A stretch of 64,000 nt of DNA from Polaromonas glacialis (GCF_000709345.1 NZ_KL448323.1:3942648-4006647), one strand, 5' to 3'; shown: positions 17,561-34,183, numbered from the stretch's first letter. Numbers and translations: made by a program. Notes: generated by a model from the sequence alone, not told the origin.

Positions 17561-18337
17561 ATGTGCGGAGCTGAAGTCATCACGCTGCCCGAAGGTGTCC
17601 GGCGCGTCGCTGCCCTGCTGCAAACCAGCGGCCATCCCCATGCCCCCGTCATGCTCGATGATGCCGCCCGAACCGCGCAACAGGCGGCCGATGCGCTGGG
17701 CGTGTCGGTCGGCCAGATTGCCAAGAGCATTGTGTTTCGCCGCAAGCTGGACGACGCTGCCGTGCTGGTGGTGACTTCCGGCGACCAGCGCGTGGACGAG
17801 AAAAAAGTCGAGGCGAAGGTAGGCGGCGGCAAGCGGCTGGGGCGGGCCGATGCGGCGTTCGTCAAGGCGCGGACAGGCTTTTCGATTGGCGGCGTGGCGC
17901 CGCTCGCCCATGCCGGGCCGGTGCTCGTGCTGATCGACCGGTCGCTGTTCCGGTTTGATGAACTGTGGGCGGCCGCCGGCCATCCGCATGCGGTGTTCAA
18001 GCTGTCGCCGGTGCAGCTTGAGCGCCTGACGCAAGCCGTGGTTGCCGATCTGGCGGTGGACATGGATGATGAAAAGCAGGCCTTGCAGCGCGCCATCACC
18101 CTGGTCCGCCTGCGCTCGCAAACGGTGGACAGCGCCGCCGAAGTGCCATCGCCCTGCATTTCCATCTGCCGCATGAATGCCGCAACGGATCTGTGCGACG
18201 GCTGCTTTCGAACGCGGGACGAGATTGCCGCCTGGAGCAGCGCGGGCGAGGCGGGCAAGCGCCGTATCTGGCGCGTGATCGACCAGCGCATGGACTGCCT
18301 GGAAGGTGTCCGGTCCGTGGCGCGGCCGGAGGTGTGA
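17561..18337 (+). CDS. YbaK/ProX-type aminoacyl-tRNA deacylase domain fused to DUF1289
   Basis: 258 residues. The N-terminal part (about 5-155) is a YbaK/EbsC editing domain that hydrolyses mischarged tRNA or related esters (SVGQIAKSIVFRR, GGVAPLAHAGPVLVLIDRSL). After a linker, the C-terminal about 50 residues carry SPCISICRMNAATDLCDGCFRTRDEIAAW, the four-Cys DUF1289 motif expected to bind metal. The two are normally separate proteins. ATG 17561 follows the mvaB stop immediately; a TTG at 17555 overlapping it is an alternative start. Confidence 0.88.
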   Translation: MCGAEVITLPEGVRRVAALLQTSGHPHAPVMLDDAARTAQQAADALGVSVGQIAKSIVFRRKLDDAAVLVVTSGDQRVDEKKVEAKVGGGKRLGRADAAFVKARTGFSIGGVAPLAHAGPVLVLIDRSLFRFDELWAAAGHPHAVFKLSPVQLERLTQAVVADLAVDMDDEKQALQRAITLVRLRSQTVDSAAEVPSPCISICRMNAATDLCDGCFRTRDEIAAWSSAGEAGKRRIWRVIDQRMDCLEGVRSVARPEV

Positions 18338-18433
18338 ACCGCGCTGCCTGACAAACGACACCTTTTTCCAGCGGGGAAAGGCGTGAGGCGGGCGCGCAGG
18401 CCGTGGCGGCTTTGGCTATGACGAATTTTTAGA

Positions 18434-18490
18434 TAAAAAAGGGCTTTTCCGCTTTCTGGGTATGCGCAAGCAGCTATGAAATCGGTAGCA
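18434..18490 (+). repeat. dispersed triple-hairpin repeat, copy 3
   Basis: Intergenic copy in the 181-bp space before the small membrane gene. Blocks: AAAAAAGGGCTTTTCCGC, then TATGCGCAAGCAGCTATG and GGTAGC. The same GGCTTTTCCGCTT start is seen in the reverse complement of copy 5 inside uvrA. Confidence 0.75.
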
Positions 18491-18518
18491 CCTTAGAACG
18501 ATCACCAGGGAGGCGCAA

Positions 18519-18737
18519 ATGTTCAAGGGACTGGGCGCGCAACGGCTGCTGGCGCTTTTCGCGGGCGGCTGGCTGCTGTTTAACTTTCCCTTGCTGGGCC
18601 TGTGGGACCGGGACGCCACGCTGCTTGGCATTCCATTGTTCCCGGCGGCCCTGTTCATTCTCTGGGCGCTGCTGATTGCCCTGCTGGCCTGGCTGATGGA
18701 GCGGCCCGGGCAGCCTCATCAGGATGATCCGGCATGA
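18519..18737 (+). CDS. small membrane protein, unknown
   Basis: 72 residues with two hydrophobic segments (about 8-28 and 38-60). The end overlaps the start of the permease-kinase gene by four bases (ATGA), so it is the first gene of the sensor operon; GGGAGG lies before its ATG. I do not recognise a named family. The fixed position suggests an accessory subunit of the CrbS-like permease domain, analogous to DUF485 before actP, but that is inference. Confidence 0.75.
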   Translation: MFKGLGAQRLLALFAGGWLLFNFPLLGLWDRDATLLGIPLFPAALFILWALLIALLAWLMERPGQPHQDDPA

Positions 18738-21489
18738 TCTCTCCTGCCGTGGTGGTCAGCGCTTCGCTAGGCTACCTGCTGCTGCTGTTCGCGGTGGCTT
18801 ATTACGGCGACCGGCGCGCTGCCCAGGGGCGCTCGATCATCGCCAATCCCTGGACCTATTCGCTGTCGCTGGGCGTGTACTGCACCGCCTGGACCTATTT
18901 CGGCAGCGTCGGCCGGGCAGCGTCCGGCGGGGTGTGGTTTTTGCCGATCTACCTCGGGCCGACGCTGGCCATGGTGCTGGGCTGGATGGTGCTGCGCAAG
19001 ATGATCCGCATCGCCAAGGCCTACCGCATCACGTCGATTGCCGACTTCATCGGCAGCCGCTACGGCAAGAGCCCGCTGCTGGCCGGGCTGGTCACGCTGA
19101 TTGCCGTGGTTGGCATCGTTCCTTACATTGCCCTGCAGCTCAAGGCCGTTTCGGCGGGCTATGGCTTGCTGACAGCGCCTGCTGGCGCGGTTGCGCAAGG
19201 GCCGCTGCCCTGGATGCAGGACAGCGCTTTTTATGTCGCGCTGGTGCTGGCCGGTTTCACCATGATGTTTGGCGCCCGGCACCTGGATGCCACCGAGCGG
19301 CACGAGGGCATGGTCGCGGCGATTGCCTTCGAGTCGGTGGTCAAGCTGATGGCCTTCCTGGCGGTGGGCCTGTTCGTGGTCTATGGCCTGTTCGACGGCT
19401 TGGGCGACCTGTCCGCCCGCGCCCAGGCTGTTCCGGCACTGCGAAGCCTGGTGCGGCTGGAGCAGGGCGGCTCGTTTGCCTGGACGCAATGGTTTGCGCT
19501 GATTTTGCTGTCCATGCTGTCGGTGCTGTTTTTGCCGCGTCAGTTCCAGGTCATGGTGGTGGAAAACGTCCGTGAAAGCCACCTGCGCCGCGCCGTCTGG
19601 GTGTTCCCGCTCTACCTGCTCTTGATCAACCTGTTCGTGCTGCCGATCGCGCTGGGCGGGCTGCTGTACTTTGGCGCCGGCACGATGAATCCCGAGAACT
19701 TCGTGCTGTCGCTGCCGCTGGCCGCCGGGCAGCCGCTGCTTGCGCTGTTCGTCTTCATCGGCGGCCTGTCGGCGGCCACCGGCATGGTGATTGTCGAAAC
19801 CATTGCCGTGTCCACCATGGTCAGCAACGAGCTGGTGTTGCCGCTGCTGCTGCGCTCGCGGCACTTTCACGGCGGCGCCGGGCATGACCTGAGCCGGCTG
19901 CTGCTGGGCATCCGGCGCGCCGCCATCCTGGGCGTGCTGGTGCTGGGCTATGTGTACTTTCACCTGGCCGGCGAGGCCTATGCCTTGGTCAGCATCGGCC
20001 TGATCAGCTTTGCCGCCGTGGCCCAGTTCGCTCCGGCGGTGCTGGGCGGGCTGTACTGGAAGGGCGGCACCCGGCGCGGCGCGCTGGCCGGCTTGCTGGC
20101 CGGATTCCTGATGTGGGCCTACACGCTGATGCTGCCGTCGATTGCCAAGTCCGGCTGGCTGGGTACCGACTTTTTGACGCTGGGGCCCTGGGGCATCGCG
20201 CTGCTGCGGCCCGAGCAACTGCTCGGCCTGCAGGGACTGGACGGGCTCACGCACGCGCTGTTCTGGAGCCTGCTGGTCAATCTGGGCGCCTATGTCGGCC
20301 TGTCGCTGTGGCGCGCGCCATCGGGGCAGGAAGCCAGCCAGGCGCTGCTGTTCGTCGATGTGTTCCACCGCACGGCCGCGTCCAGTCCGGTGTTCTGGCG
20401 CGGCCAGGCCAACGTGCCCGATTTGCTGCGACTGTGCGAGCGCTTCATGGGCGTCGCCAAGGCCCGGGCGCTGTTCGAGTCGTATGCGCGCAAGGCCGGC
20501 GTGCGCCAGGTGGAAAGCATCCGGCCCGATGCCCGGCTGGTGCAGTTTGTCGAAACCCAGCTGGCCGGCGCCGTCGGCAGCGCCTCGGCCCGGGTGCTGG
20601 TGGCCTCGGTGGCCGAAGAAGAAGTGCTCACGCCCGAGGACGTGCTGCGCATCCTCGATGAATCGTCGCAAATCCGCGCCTATTCGCGTGAACTGGAGGA
20701 AAAGTCACATTCGCTGGAGCGCGCGACGGCCGAGCTGCGCCAGGCCAACGAGCAGCTCAAGAGCCTGGACCGGCTGAAGGACGACTTCATGTCCTCGGTC
20801 ACGCACGAGCTGCGCACGCCGCTGACCTCGATCCGCGCGCTCGCCGAGCTGATCCGCGACGACGCCGGAATGGAACTGGCGCAGCGCCAGCATTTCATGG
20901 TGATCATCGTCTCGGAAACCGAGCGCCTGACGCGGCTGGTCAACCAGGTGCTGGACATGGCCAAGATCGAGTCGGGCAACGCCGAGTGGCACAACAGCGA
21001 GGTGGACCTGCGCGCGCTGCTGTCCCGCGTCGTCGAGACCACCGCCGAAATGTTCCGCGAACGCCAGTGCGAGGTGCAGCTGAACATGCCATCGGAAGTG
21101 CCCCCGCTGCGGGCCGACCCGGACCGCCTGTTGCAGGTGGTGCTGAACCTGCTGTCGAACGCCGTTAAGTTCGTCCCGGTGCCCGGCGGCCAGGTGGTGG
21201 TCAGCCTGGCCAGCGATGTCAGCGGCCTGACAGTGCGCGTGCGGGACAATGGGCCAGGCGTGCCGGCGGGTCAGCAAAGCCTGATTTTCGAGCGCTTCCG
21301 GCAGGGCGGCGACGGCATCAGCCGGCCGCAGGGCACCGGCCTGGGCCTGCCGATCAGCCGCCAGATCGTCGAGCATTTCGGCGGGCACCTAGCGCTGGAA
21401 GCCGGCAACGGGCAGGGCGCCTGCTTTGCGTTTCACCTGCCCTGGAACGCGCCCGCGGCGCAGGCGCAAACTATAAAAGGAGACAAGAC

Positions 21490-21493
<4 letters not shown>
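18734..21493 (+). CDS. CrbS-like sodium/solute-symporter histidine kinase
   Basis: 919 residues. The N-terminal about 500 residues form a sodium:solute symporter domain with many helices (ITSIADFIGSRYGKSPLLAG). A linker follows, then a histidine kinase: H-box FMSSVTHELRTPLTSIRALA with phospho-accepting His691, N-box LLQVVLNLLSNAVKFV, G1 RDNGPGVP and G2 GTGLGLPISRQIVEHFGG. This architecture is that of CrbS, which controls acetate use in Pseudomonas and Vibrio. It overlaps the receiver gene by four bases, and the ActP permease is nearby, consistent with acetate sensing at the membrane. Confidence 0.93.
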
Positions 21494-21860
<367 letters not shown>

Positions 21861-21864
<4 letters not shown>

Positions 21865-24032
21865 ACCAGCTTGATCGCCGGCTGATCCTGGCGATTGCCG
21901 CCGTCGGCCTGGCGCTGGCCGCCTGGATGGTCCTGAGCGGGGCGCTGGTCTGGTCCACGCTGGAGTCCGCCGAGCGCGCTACCCTGGGTGCGGTTCTGGG
22001 GCCGCGCATCGCCTTGCTCGGCATGAGCTGGCTGGCGGCGCTGGCGGGCGTGGCCTACGGGCTGCATTGGCTCCACCTGCGCTACGCCAGCGCGCCAGCG
22101 CGCCTGCTGGAAGAAACCCGCGTGCTGCTGGCCGCCACCGAAGCGCAGCAGCTTGCGCCCCACGGCAGCACCGAACTGCGCGCACTGGCCGGCAGCATCA
22201 ACGAACTGGCCGCCCAGCGCGACCGCCTGCGCCAGGACATGGCCGAGCAGATCGCGCTGGCCAGCCGCAGCGTGCAGCAGGAAAAAAACCGCCTGGCCGC
22301 GCTGATGGCCGAGCTGACCCAGAGCGTCGTGGTCTGCAACCTCGACGGCCGCATCCTGCTCTACAACAGCCGCGCCCGGCTGCAGTTTCGCGCCCTGTCG
22401 CAGGCGCCCGCGCTGGCCGATGGCGCCGAGCTGATGGGCATCGGCCGCTCGATCTACGCCGTGTTCGACCGCCAGCTGGTAGCGCATGCGTTGGAAACCA
22501 TTCACCAGCGCCTGCGCCGGGGTGTGGCCAGTCCGTCGGCGCAGTTTGTCACCACGACGCGCTCTGGCCAGCTGATCCGCGTGCAGATGGCGCCCGTGCG
22601 CGACCCGGCCTCAAGCGCCGAGCCGGGCGCCGGCATCAGCGGCTTTGTGCTGATGCTCGACAACGTGACGCAGAGCTTCGAGGAAGCGACGGTGCGTGAC
22701 CAGCTGCTGCACGGCCTGACCGAGGGCAGCCGCTCGTCCCTGGCCAACATGCAGGCGGCAGTGGACATGCTCGGTTACGCCGACCTGGAGCCCGAGATGC
22801 GCGAGCGCTTTCTGCGCGTGGTGCGCGAGGAAGTCACCACCATGAGCGGGCGCATCACCGACCTGGTGCAGCGCTCGACCCAGGGGCTCAAGACCCGCTG
22901 GCCGCTGGAGGAAATGCTTGGCACCGACTTTGTCACCGCCGCCCAGCGCCAGATCGAAAGCCATTGCCAGCGCAGCGTGGCGGTCGAAGGCGCCGACGCC
23001 ACGCTGTGGCTCAAGGTCGAAAGCTTCACGCTGCTGCAGGTGCTGACCTACCTGGCCAGCCGGCTGGTCGATGAATTCGACGTGAAGTTTTTGCAGCTGC
23101 GGCTGCAGCAGGCCGGCCAGCGCGCGCAGCTCGACCTGATCTGGTCCGGCCAGGTGATGAGCACCGAGACCGTCATGGCGTGGGAAATGGACCCGATGCG
23201 TTTCGGCAGCCAGAGCACGCCGCTGACGGTACGCGACGTGGTCGAGCGCCACGGCGGCGAGATGTGGTTCGAGCGCGAGCGCGTGTGCCACCAGGCCTTC
23301 TTTCGTTTTCTGCTGCCGCTGGCCAGCGAGCAGGAACAGTTGGATGCCGCGCAGATCATGCAGAGCGAGAGCCGGCCCGAGTACTACGATTTCGACCTGT
23401 TCCAGGTCAGCGACCAGGCCAGCGCGCTCGACGACCAGCCGCTGTCGTCGCTGTCCTTCACCGTGTTCGACACCGAGACCACCGGCCTGAATCCGTCGCA
23501 GGGCGACGAGATCATCCAGATCGGCGCGGCGCGCATCGTCAACGGCAAGCTGCTGCGCCAGGAGTCGTTCGAGCAGCTGGTGGACCCGGGCCGGCTGATT
23601 TCAGCCGCCTCGATTCCGATTCACGGCATCACGCAGGACATGGTCAGGGGCAAGCCGACGATTGCCGAGGTGCTGCCCGCCTTCCACGAGTTTGCGCAGG
23701 ACACGGTGCTGGTGGCGCACAACGCGGCCTTCGACATGAAGTTTTTGAAGCTGCAGGAAGAGCGAACCGGCGTGGCTTTTCAGCAGCCGGTGCTGGACAC
23801 GCTGCTGCTGTCGGCGGTGGTGCATCCGAACCAGGAATCGCACCGGCTGGAGGCTATTGCCGAGCGTTTCAACATCACCGTGCTGGGCCGGCACACGGCG
23901 CTGGGCGATGCCATGGTGACGGCCGAAGTGCTGCTGCGCCTGCTGCCTCTGCTGCAAGGCATGGGCATCCACACCTTGCGGCAGGCGCGGGAGGCGGCGC
24001 AGGAAACCTACTATGCGCGGCTCAAGTATTGA
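21861..24032 (+). CDS. membrane-anchored pseudo-histidine-kinase fused to DnaQ-type 3'-5' exonuclease
   Basis: 723 residues. Two N-terminal membrane segments (about 8-32 and 50-70) are followed by a HAMP/coiled-coil-like stretch and a PAS-like domain (LMAELTQSVVVCNLDGRILL). Next is a kinase-like region: a HisKA-like helix where SRSSLANMQAAVDML replaces the H-box, and a HATPase remnant ending VERHGGEMWFERE..FRFLLPL without clear N/G boxes. The C-terminal about 190 residues are a DEDDh exonuclease with Asp537, Glu539 (FDTETTG), Asp625 (HNAAFD), His678 and Asp683 (RHTALGD), all intact. It is the last gene of the sensor operon. The substrate is unknown. Confidence 0.88.
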
Positions 24033-24033
24033 G

Positions 24034-24100
24034 TTTTTAAGGAAAAAGTGCTGTTTGCGCAATACCAGTCGGTGCGAGTAGCTATTTAATTCATAGCAAT
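24034..24100 (+). repeat. dispersed triple-hairpin repeat, copy 4
   Basis: Intergenic copy directly after the exonuclease-fusion stop. Blocks: TTTTTAAGGAAAAAGTGCTG, then TTTGCGCAATACC..GGTGCGAG, then TAGCTATTTAATTCATAGCAA, whose GCTAT/ATAGC arms are intact. Confidence 0.75.
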
Positions 24101-24120
24101 TTATCAAAGGACGCGCACGC

Positions 24121-24771
24121 ATGAAACACATCACCTTCTATCTCGACTTCATCTCGCCCTATGCCCACCTGGCGTTTGAAGCCCTGCCCGAGGCCCTGGT
24201 GGGCGTGAGCTACAGCGTCAGCCACACGCCCGTGCTGTTCGCCGGCCTGCTCAAGCACCATGGCCAGCTGGGGCCGGCCGAGATCGCGTCCAAGCGCGAA
24301 TGGACTTACCGCCAGGTCCTGTGGCTGGCGCACAGCCGGGGCATTGCCCTGGAAATGCCCGCCAGCCATCCGTTCAACCCGCTGGCGCTGCTGCGGCTGG
24401 CGCTGGCCTGCAGCCTTGAAGCAACGCCGGGAGCGCCCAACCGCTATGTCTGCGAAACCATTTTTCGCCATGTCTGGCGCGGCGGCGCCGAAGCCGTCGA
24501 TGTGCGGCGGCTGGAGGCGCTGGCGACGCAGCTTGGGCCAAAGCACGATCCCGAAAGCGATGCCGTCAAGGCGCAGCTGAAGAAAAACACCGACGCCGCC
24601 ATCGCGCATGGCGTTTTCGGCGTGCCGACTTTTGCCGTTGACGGCAGGCTTTTCTGGGGGCTGGATGCGCTTCCCATGCTGCGCGCCTACCTGCTGGGCG
24701 ATCCCTGGTTTGACGGTCCGCACTGGAACAGCGTCAGCACGGTTTCTTCAGGCATTGTCCGTCGCCGCTAG
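24121..24771 (+). CDS. 2-hydroxychromene-2-carboxylate isomerase-like (DsbA/kappa-GST fold) protein
   Basis: 216 residues, the typical length. FYLDFISPYAHLA (Ser12 as the catalytic-type Ser) opens the thioredoxin-like fold; a helical insertion follows, and GVFGVPTFAVDGRLFWGLD near residues 163-181 holds the cis-Pro loop of the HCCA isomerase family. HCCA isomerases act with glutathione in naphthalene-type degradation. No other aromatic-pathway genes are nearby, so this may be a generic glutathione-dependent oxidoreductase or isomerase. Confidence 0.85.
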   Translation: MKHITFYLDFISPYAHLAFEALPEALVGVSYSVSHTPVLFAGLLKHHGQLGPAEIASKREWTYRQVLWLAHSRGIALEMPASHPFNPLALLRLALACSLEATPGAPNRYVCETIFRHVWRGGAEAVDVRRLEALATQLGPKHDPESDAVKAQLKKNTDAAIAHGVFGVPTFAVDGRLFWGLDALPMLRAYLLGDPWFDGPHWNSVSTVSSGIVRRR

Positions 24772-24792
24772 GGTTTGCATGGATGTGCTTCA

Positions 24793-24838
24793 CATGCTGA
24801 AAAATATCCCAAGGGTTATCCCTTGACTTGTCAGCATG
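24793..24838. promoter_or_regulatory. nested inverted repeats between isomerase and MFS genes
   Basis: Outer arms CATGCTGA (24793-24800) and TCAGCATG (24831-24838) enclose an inner perfect palindrome AAGGG-TTAT-CCCTT (24811-24824). There is no T-run, so it is either a weak transcription end of the isomerase gene or an operator for the MFS gene. A TTGACT box overlaps the inner palindrome, but no good -10 follows. Confidence 0.45.
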
Positions 24839-24951
24839 GTGAAAGTCTGATGAAAGTACTTATTATTTTCGCGTCAGACCTGTGACAGGCGTATCCAAAA
24901 TACTACTTGCAGCCGCCAGTTCGGAGGCATTTATTATTAGGAGACAAGACA

Positions 24952-26613
24952 ATGGCAGCACCGGCAATCGACAACAGACCGATGTCAGCGGAGCAGAAGA
25001 AGGTGATCTTCGCCTCTTCCCTGGGCACGGTTTTCGAGTGGTACGATTTTTACCTGTACGGCTCGCTGGCGGCCATCATTGCCAGGCAATTCTTCAGCGG
25101 ACTCGACGCCGGCTCGGCCTTCATTTTTGCACTACTGGCCTTTGCCGCCGGGTTCATCGTCCGGCCCTTCGGCGCGCTGCTGTTTGGCCGCCTCGGCGAC
25201 ATGATCGGCCGCAAGTACACCTTCCTGATCACCATCGTCATCATGGGCCTGTCCACCTTCATCGTGGGCCTGCTGCCCAACTATGCGTCGATCGGGGTTG
25301 CCGCACCGGTCATCCTGATTGGCCTGCGCATGCTGCAGGGCCTGGCGCTGGGCGGCGAGTACGGCGGCGCGGCGGTGTATGTGGCCGAGCATGCGCCCCA
25401 GCACAAGCGCGGTGCCTACACCTCCTGGATTCAGACCACCGCCACGCTGGGCCTGTTCCTGAGCCTGATGGTCATCCTGGGCGTGCGAACCGCCGTCGGC
25501 GAGGCTGCGTTCGCCGACTGGGGCTGGCGCATTCCGTTTATCGTTTCCATCCTGCTGCTGGGCGTGTCGGTGTACATCCGCCTGTCCATGAACGAGTCGC
25601 CCGCCTTCCAGAAAATGAAAGCCGAGGGCAAGACGTCCAAAGCCCCGCTGTCCGAGTCCTTTGGCCAGTGGAAAAACCTGAAAATCGTGATTCTGGCGCT
25701 GGTCGGCCTGACCGCCGGCCAGGCCGTGGTCTGGTACTCGGGCCAGTTCTACGCCTTGTTTTTCCTGACGCAGGCGCTCAAGGTCGATGGCCCGACGGCC
25801 AACATCCTGGTCGCCTATTCGCTCATCCTGGGGACGCCATTCTTCGTGGTCTTCGGCATGCTGTCGGACAAGATCGGCCGCAAGCCCATCATCATGGCCG
25901 GCTGCCTGCTGGCCGCGCTGACTTACTTCCCGGTGTTCACCGCGCTGACCAAGGCCGCCAATCCCGACCTGGCCGCCGCGCAGGCCGCCAACCAGGTGGT
26001 GGTGACCGCCGACGCTTCGGAATGCTCGTTCCAGTTCAATCCGACCGGCACCGCCAAGTTCACCAGTTCCTGCGACATTGCCAAACAGGTGCTGGCCGGC
26101 GCGTCAGTGAGCTATGAAAATGCCGCCGGTGCGGCGGGCGCGCCTGCGATCATCAGGATCGGTGCCACCGAAATCACCAGCTACACGGCCAAGGGCCTGC
26201 CGGCCGACGAGGCGAAGAAAAAAGACGGCGAATTCAAAAAGGCCGTGGCCGATGCCCTGAAGACGGCTGGTTACCCGAGCAAGGCCGACCCCGCCAAGGT
26301 TGACAAGTTCACGGTGACCCTGATCCTGTTCTACCTGGTGCTGCTGGTGACCATGGTCTATGGCCCGATTGCCGCCATGCTGGTCGAGTTGTTCCCCACG
26401 CGCATCCGCTACACCTCCATGAGCCTGCCCTACCACATCGGCAATGGCTGGTTCGGCGGCTTGCTGCCCACCACGGCGTTTGCCATCGTGGCGCAAACCG
26501 GCAACATGTACAACGGCTTGTGGTACCCCATCATCATTGCCGGCATGACGTTCGTGATCGGCACGCTTTTTGTCAGGGAAACCAAGGACGTCGACATTTA
26601 TGCCAACGACTGA
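24952..26613 (+). CDS. MFS transporter, metabolite:H+ symporter (MHS) family
   Basis: 553 residues. Signatures FASSLGTVFEWYDFYLYGSL at the N-terminus and RPFGALLFGRLGDMIGRKYTF (about 63-83) mark the MHS group that moves organic acids, shikimate, betaine or similar. It is longer than the usual ~430-450 because about 110 residues between helices 9-10 (about 340-450) are hydrophilic and carry two cysteines (ASECSFQF, SSCDIA). AGGAG lies 8 nt before ATG 24952. The substrate cannot be told. The gene is alone, between an inverted-repeat region and the 337-bp gap before uvrA. Confidence 0.9.
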   Translation: MAAPAIDNRPMSAEQKKVIFASSLGTVFEWYDFYLYGSLAAIIARQFFSGLDAGSAFIFALLAFAAGFIVRPFGALLFGRLGDMIGRKYTFLITIVIMGLSTFIVGLLPNYASIGVAAPVILIGLRMLQGLALGGEYGGAAVYVAEHAPQHKRGAYTSWIQTTATLGLFLSLMVILGVRTAVGEAAFADWGWRIPFIVSILLLGVSVYIRLSMNESPAFQKMKAEGKTSKAPLSESFGQWKNLKIVILALVGLTAGQAVVWYSGQFYALFFLTQALKVDGPTANILVAYSLILGTPFFVVFGMLSDKIGRKPIIMAGCLLAALTYFPVFTALTKAANPDLAAAQAANQVVVTADASECSFQFNPTGTAKFTSSCDIAKQVLAGASVSYENAAGAAGAPAIIRIGATEITSYTAKGLPADEAKKKDGEFKKAVADALKTAGYPSKADPAKVDKFTVTLILFYLVLLVTMVYGPIAAMLVELFPTRIRYTSMSLPYHIGNGWFGGLLPTTAFAIVAQTGNMYNGLWYPIIIAGMTFVIGTLFVRETKDVDIYAND

Positions 26614-26950
26614 CCCGGCGGTTTGGCCGCCCGCGCTGTGAAGGCGCCTGGCGACATCGGCAAGCCCCAGGACTCGCCCCCAAGATCAGGTGGGCAGCGG
26701 GGATTTAAAAGTTTCTTGAGCCTGAAAACACGCTGCACTACTGATTCCGTTTTTCGCCAGCGCAGGCGTTTCTTCGCGAGGCTGGGTAATCCTTGGCCAG
26801 CGGACTGTAGCGCAGTGACCGCACCCCGGCTTGCCGCGTCGCCCAACCACCGCACCAGGCAGATGCCATCAAGGGCCTTTCAACCCCAGGCCTGCCATCC
26901 GCAGGGGCTCTGCCTAGAATGTCCGACCTTTTCAGGAAAGACCTTCACCG
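26614..26950. other. 337-bp gap before uvrA
   Basis: No credible gene. GGCGG-TTTGG-CCGCC just after the MFS stop is a short GC hairpin without T-run. I looked for a LexA-type CTG-N10-CAG box for the downstream uvrA and saw no convincing one. The rest shows nothing recognisable. Confidence 0.6.
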
Positions 26951-33010
<6,060 letters not shown>

Positions 33011-33017
33011 TTTTCTG

Positions 33018-33036
33018 GCTCCCTTCCTTTGGGAGA
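33018..33036 (+). terminator. weak hairpin after uvrA
   Basis: CTCCC-TTCCTTT-GGGAG, shortly after the uvrA stop; no T-run. Possible transcription end, weak. Confidence 0.35.
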
Positions 33037-33092
33037 GTGCAGGGGGTGAGGGTTCCCCGGCTTGGTCTTTCTTCCTGCGCCAACAACGGCAT

Positions 33093-33155
33093 TTGCTATT
33101 GAATCAATAGCTTCTGTCGCATATGGAGTATGCGCAAAAGGCATATTTGGCTTGA
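33093..33155 (-). repeat. dispersed triple-hairpin repeat, copy 6
   Basis: Intergenic, between the convergent uvrA and capA genes. On the minus strand: AAGCCAAATATGCC, TTTGCGCATACTCCATATGCGA and GCTATTGATTCAATAGC. The middle and last palindromes are well preserved. Confidence 0.85.
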
Positions 33156-33193
33156 ATTTCCCGCCCACGGCGGCGTCGGGCGTGCCGTGCGGA

Positions 33194-34183
33194 TCAGTCC
33201 GCCGGACGGCACAAGCCCACGTCGGCGTCCCCCCGGCGCCAGCACGGGCTGGCCGCCTCGCGGTCGCGCTGCGGTATGCCCTCCAGGTCGAGTTGCACAT
33301 CGACGGTGTCAAAGCTTTTCACGCCCCGGGCGTCCAGCTGCAGCCGCAGCACCCAGCCGCGCCGCTGGTTCGGGTTGTCGGTTTCCTTCATGACGAAATT
33401 GCCGACGCTGTAAATGATGGGCTTGCCCTGGTAATGGGCAATGTCCTGGGTGACGTGCGGGTGCCCGCCGATCACCGCATCGGCGCCCGCGTCAATCATC
33501 AGCCGGGCCAGCTGGCGCTGGCGGGCGTTCGCGACCGGCTCGTTTTCCCAGCCCCAGTGCATCACCGGAATCACCAGGTCGGCTTTGTGGACGGCGCGCG
33601 CCTTGCGGATGTCGTCCACGACCTGCTCGTCCTCGCTCCAGGCAATGCCGGGCGCGTTGTAGTCGGCCTCGAAGCTGCGCGGCATGAACTCGCTGTATCC
33701 GAGCAGCGCAATGCGCAGGCCCTTGCGCTCGATGATCAGCGGCGTGTGCGCCTGTGACAGGTCATGCCCGCCGCCGAACTGAGCCAGGCCTGCTTGCTTG
33801 AGCAGTCCAAGCATTTGCGCAAACGCCTCGCGGCCGTAATCGCCGGAATGGTTGTTGGCCAGCGCGACCGCGTCAAAGTGTCGCTTGAGCACCGGCAGGC
33901 TGCGCGGATGCGCGCGAAAGGTGTAGTTCTTGTTGCCTGCCGAGCCGGTGGTGGCCACCACGCATTCGAGGTTGCCGATGCGGATGTCGGCGCCCGCGAA
34001 GACCGCCGCCAGGCCGGAGAACGGGTCTTCGCCGCGCGCAATCATGGCGCCGGCCGTGTCGTCGAGCACGATGTCGCCGGCAAATACCAGGCTGACCTCG
34101 CCCGGCCCCTGGGCGGCAAACGCCAGCGGACACCAGGCCAGGCACAAGGCGCATATCCATGCGCGTGGAAAACCGGCCTTCAT
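33194..34183 (-). CDS. CapA/PgsA-type metallophosphatase-fold protein
   Basis: 329 residues with a signal peptide (cleavage near AFAAQ). Motifs of the CapA family in order: VFAGDIVLDD, RIGNLECVV, ALANNHSGDYG, VIPVMHWGWE and GGHPHVTQDIAHYQGKPIIYSVGNF. These Asp, Asn and His residues form the calcineurin-type metal site. Family members are tied to poly-gamma-glutamate capsule export, but most are of unknown role, and no other capsule genes are here. It overlaps the upstream small secreted gene by four bases (ATGA), so the two form an operon. Confidence 0.88.
   Translation of the reverse strand: MKAGFPRAWICALCLAWCPLAFAAQGPGEVSLVFAGDIVLDDTAGAMIARGEDPFSGLAAVFAGADIRIGNLECVVATTGSAGNKNYTFRAHPRSLPVLKRHFDAVALANNHSGDYGREAFAQMLGLLKQAGLAQFGGGHDLSQAHTPLIIERKGLRIALLGYSEFMPRSFEADYNAPGIAWSEDEQVVDDIRKARAVHKADLVIPVMHWGWENEPVANARQRQLARLMIDAGADAVIGGHPHVTQDIAHYQGKPIIYSVGNFVMKETDNPNQRRGWVLRLQLDARGVKSFDTVDVQLDLEGIPQRDREAASPCWRRGDADVGLCRPAD

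Noticed and set aside
18767..20671. 634-codon open frame on the minus strand
   Set aside because: Antisense to the permease-kinase; rich in Gln/His/Arg as expected for a shadow frame.
26614..26950. LexA box for uvrA
   Set aside because: Scanned for CTG-N10-CAG type symmetry and found no convincing match.
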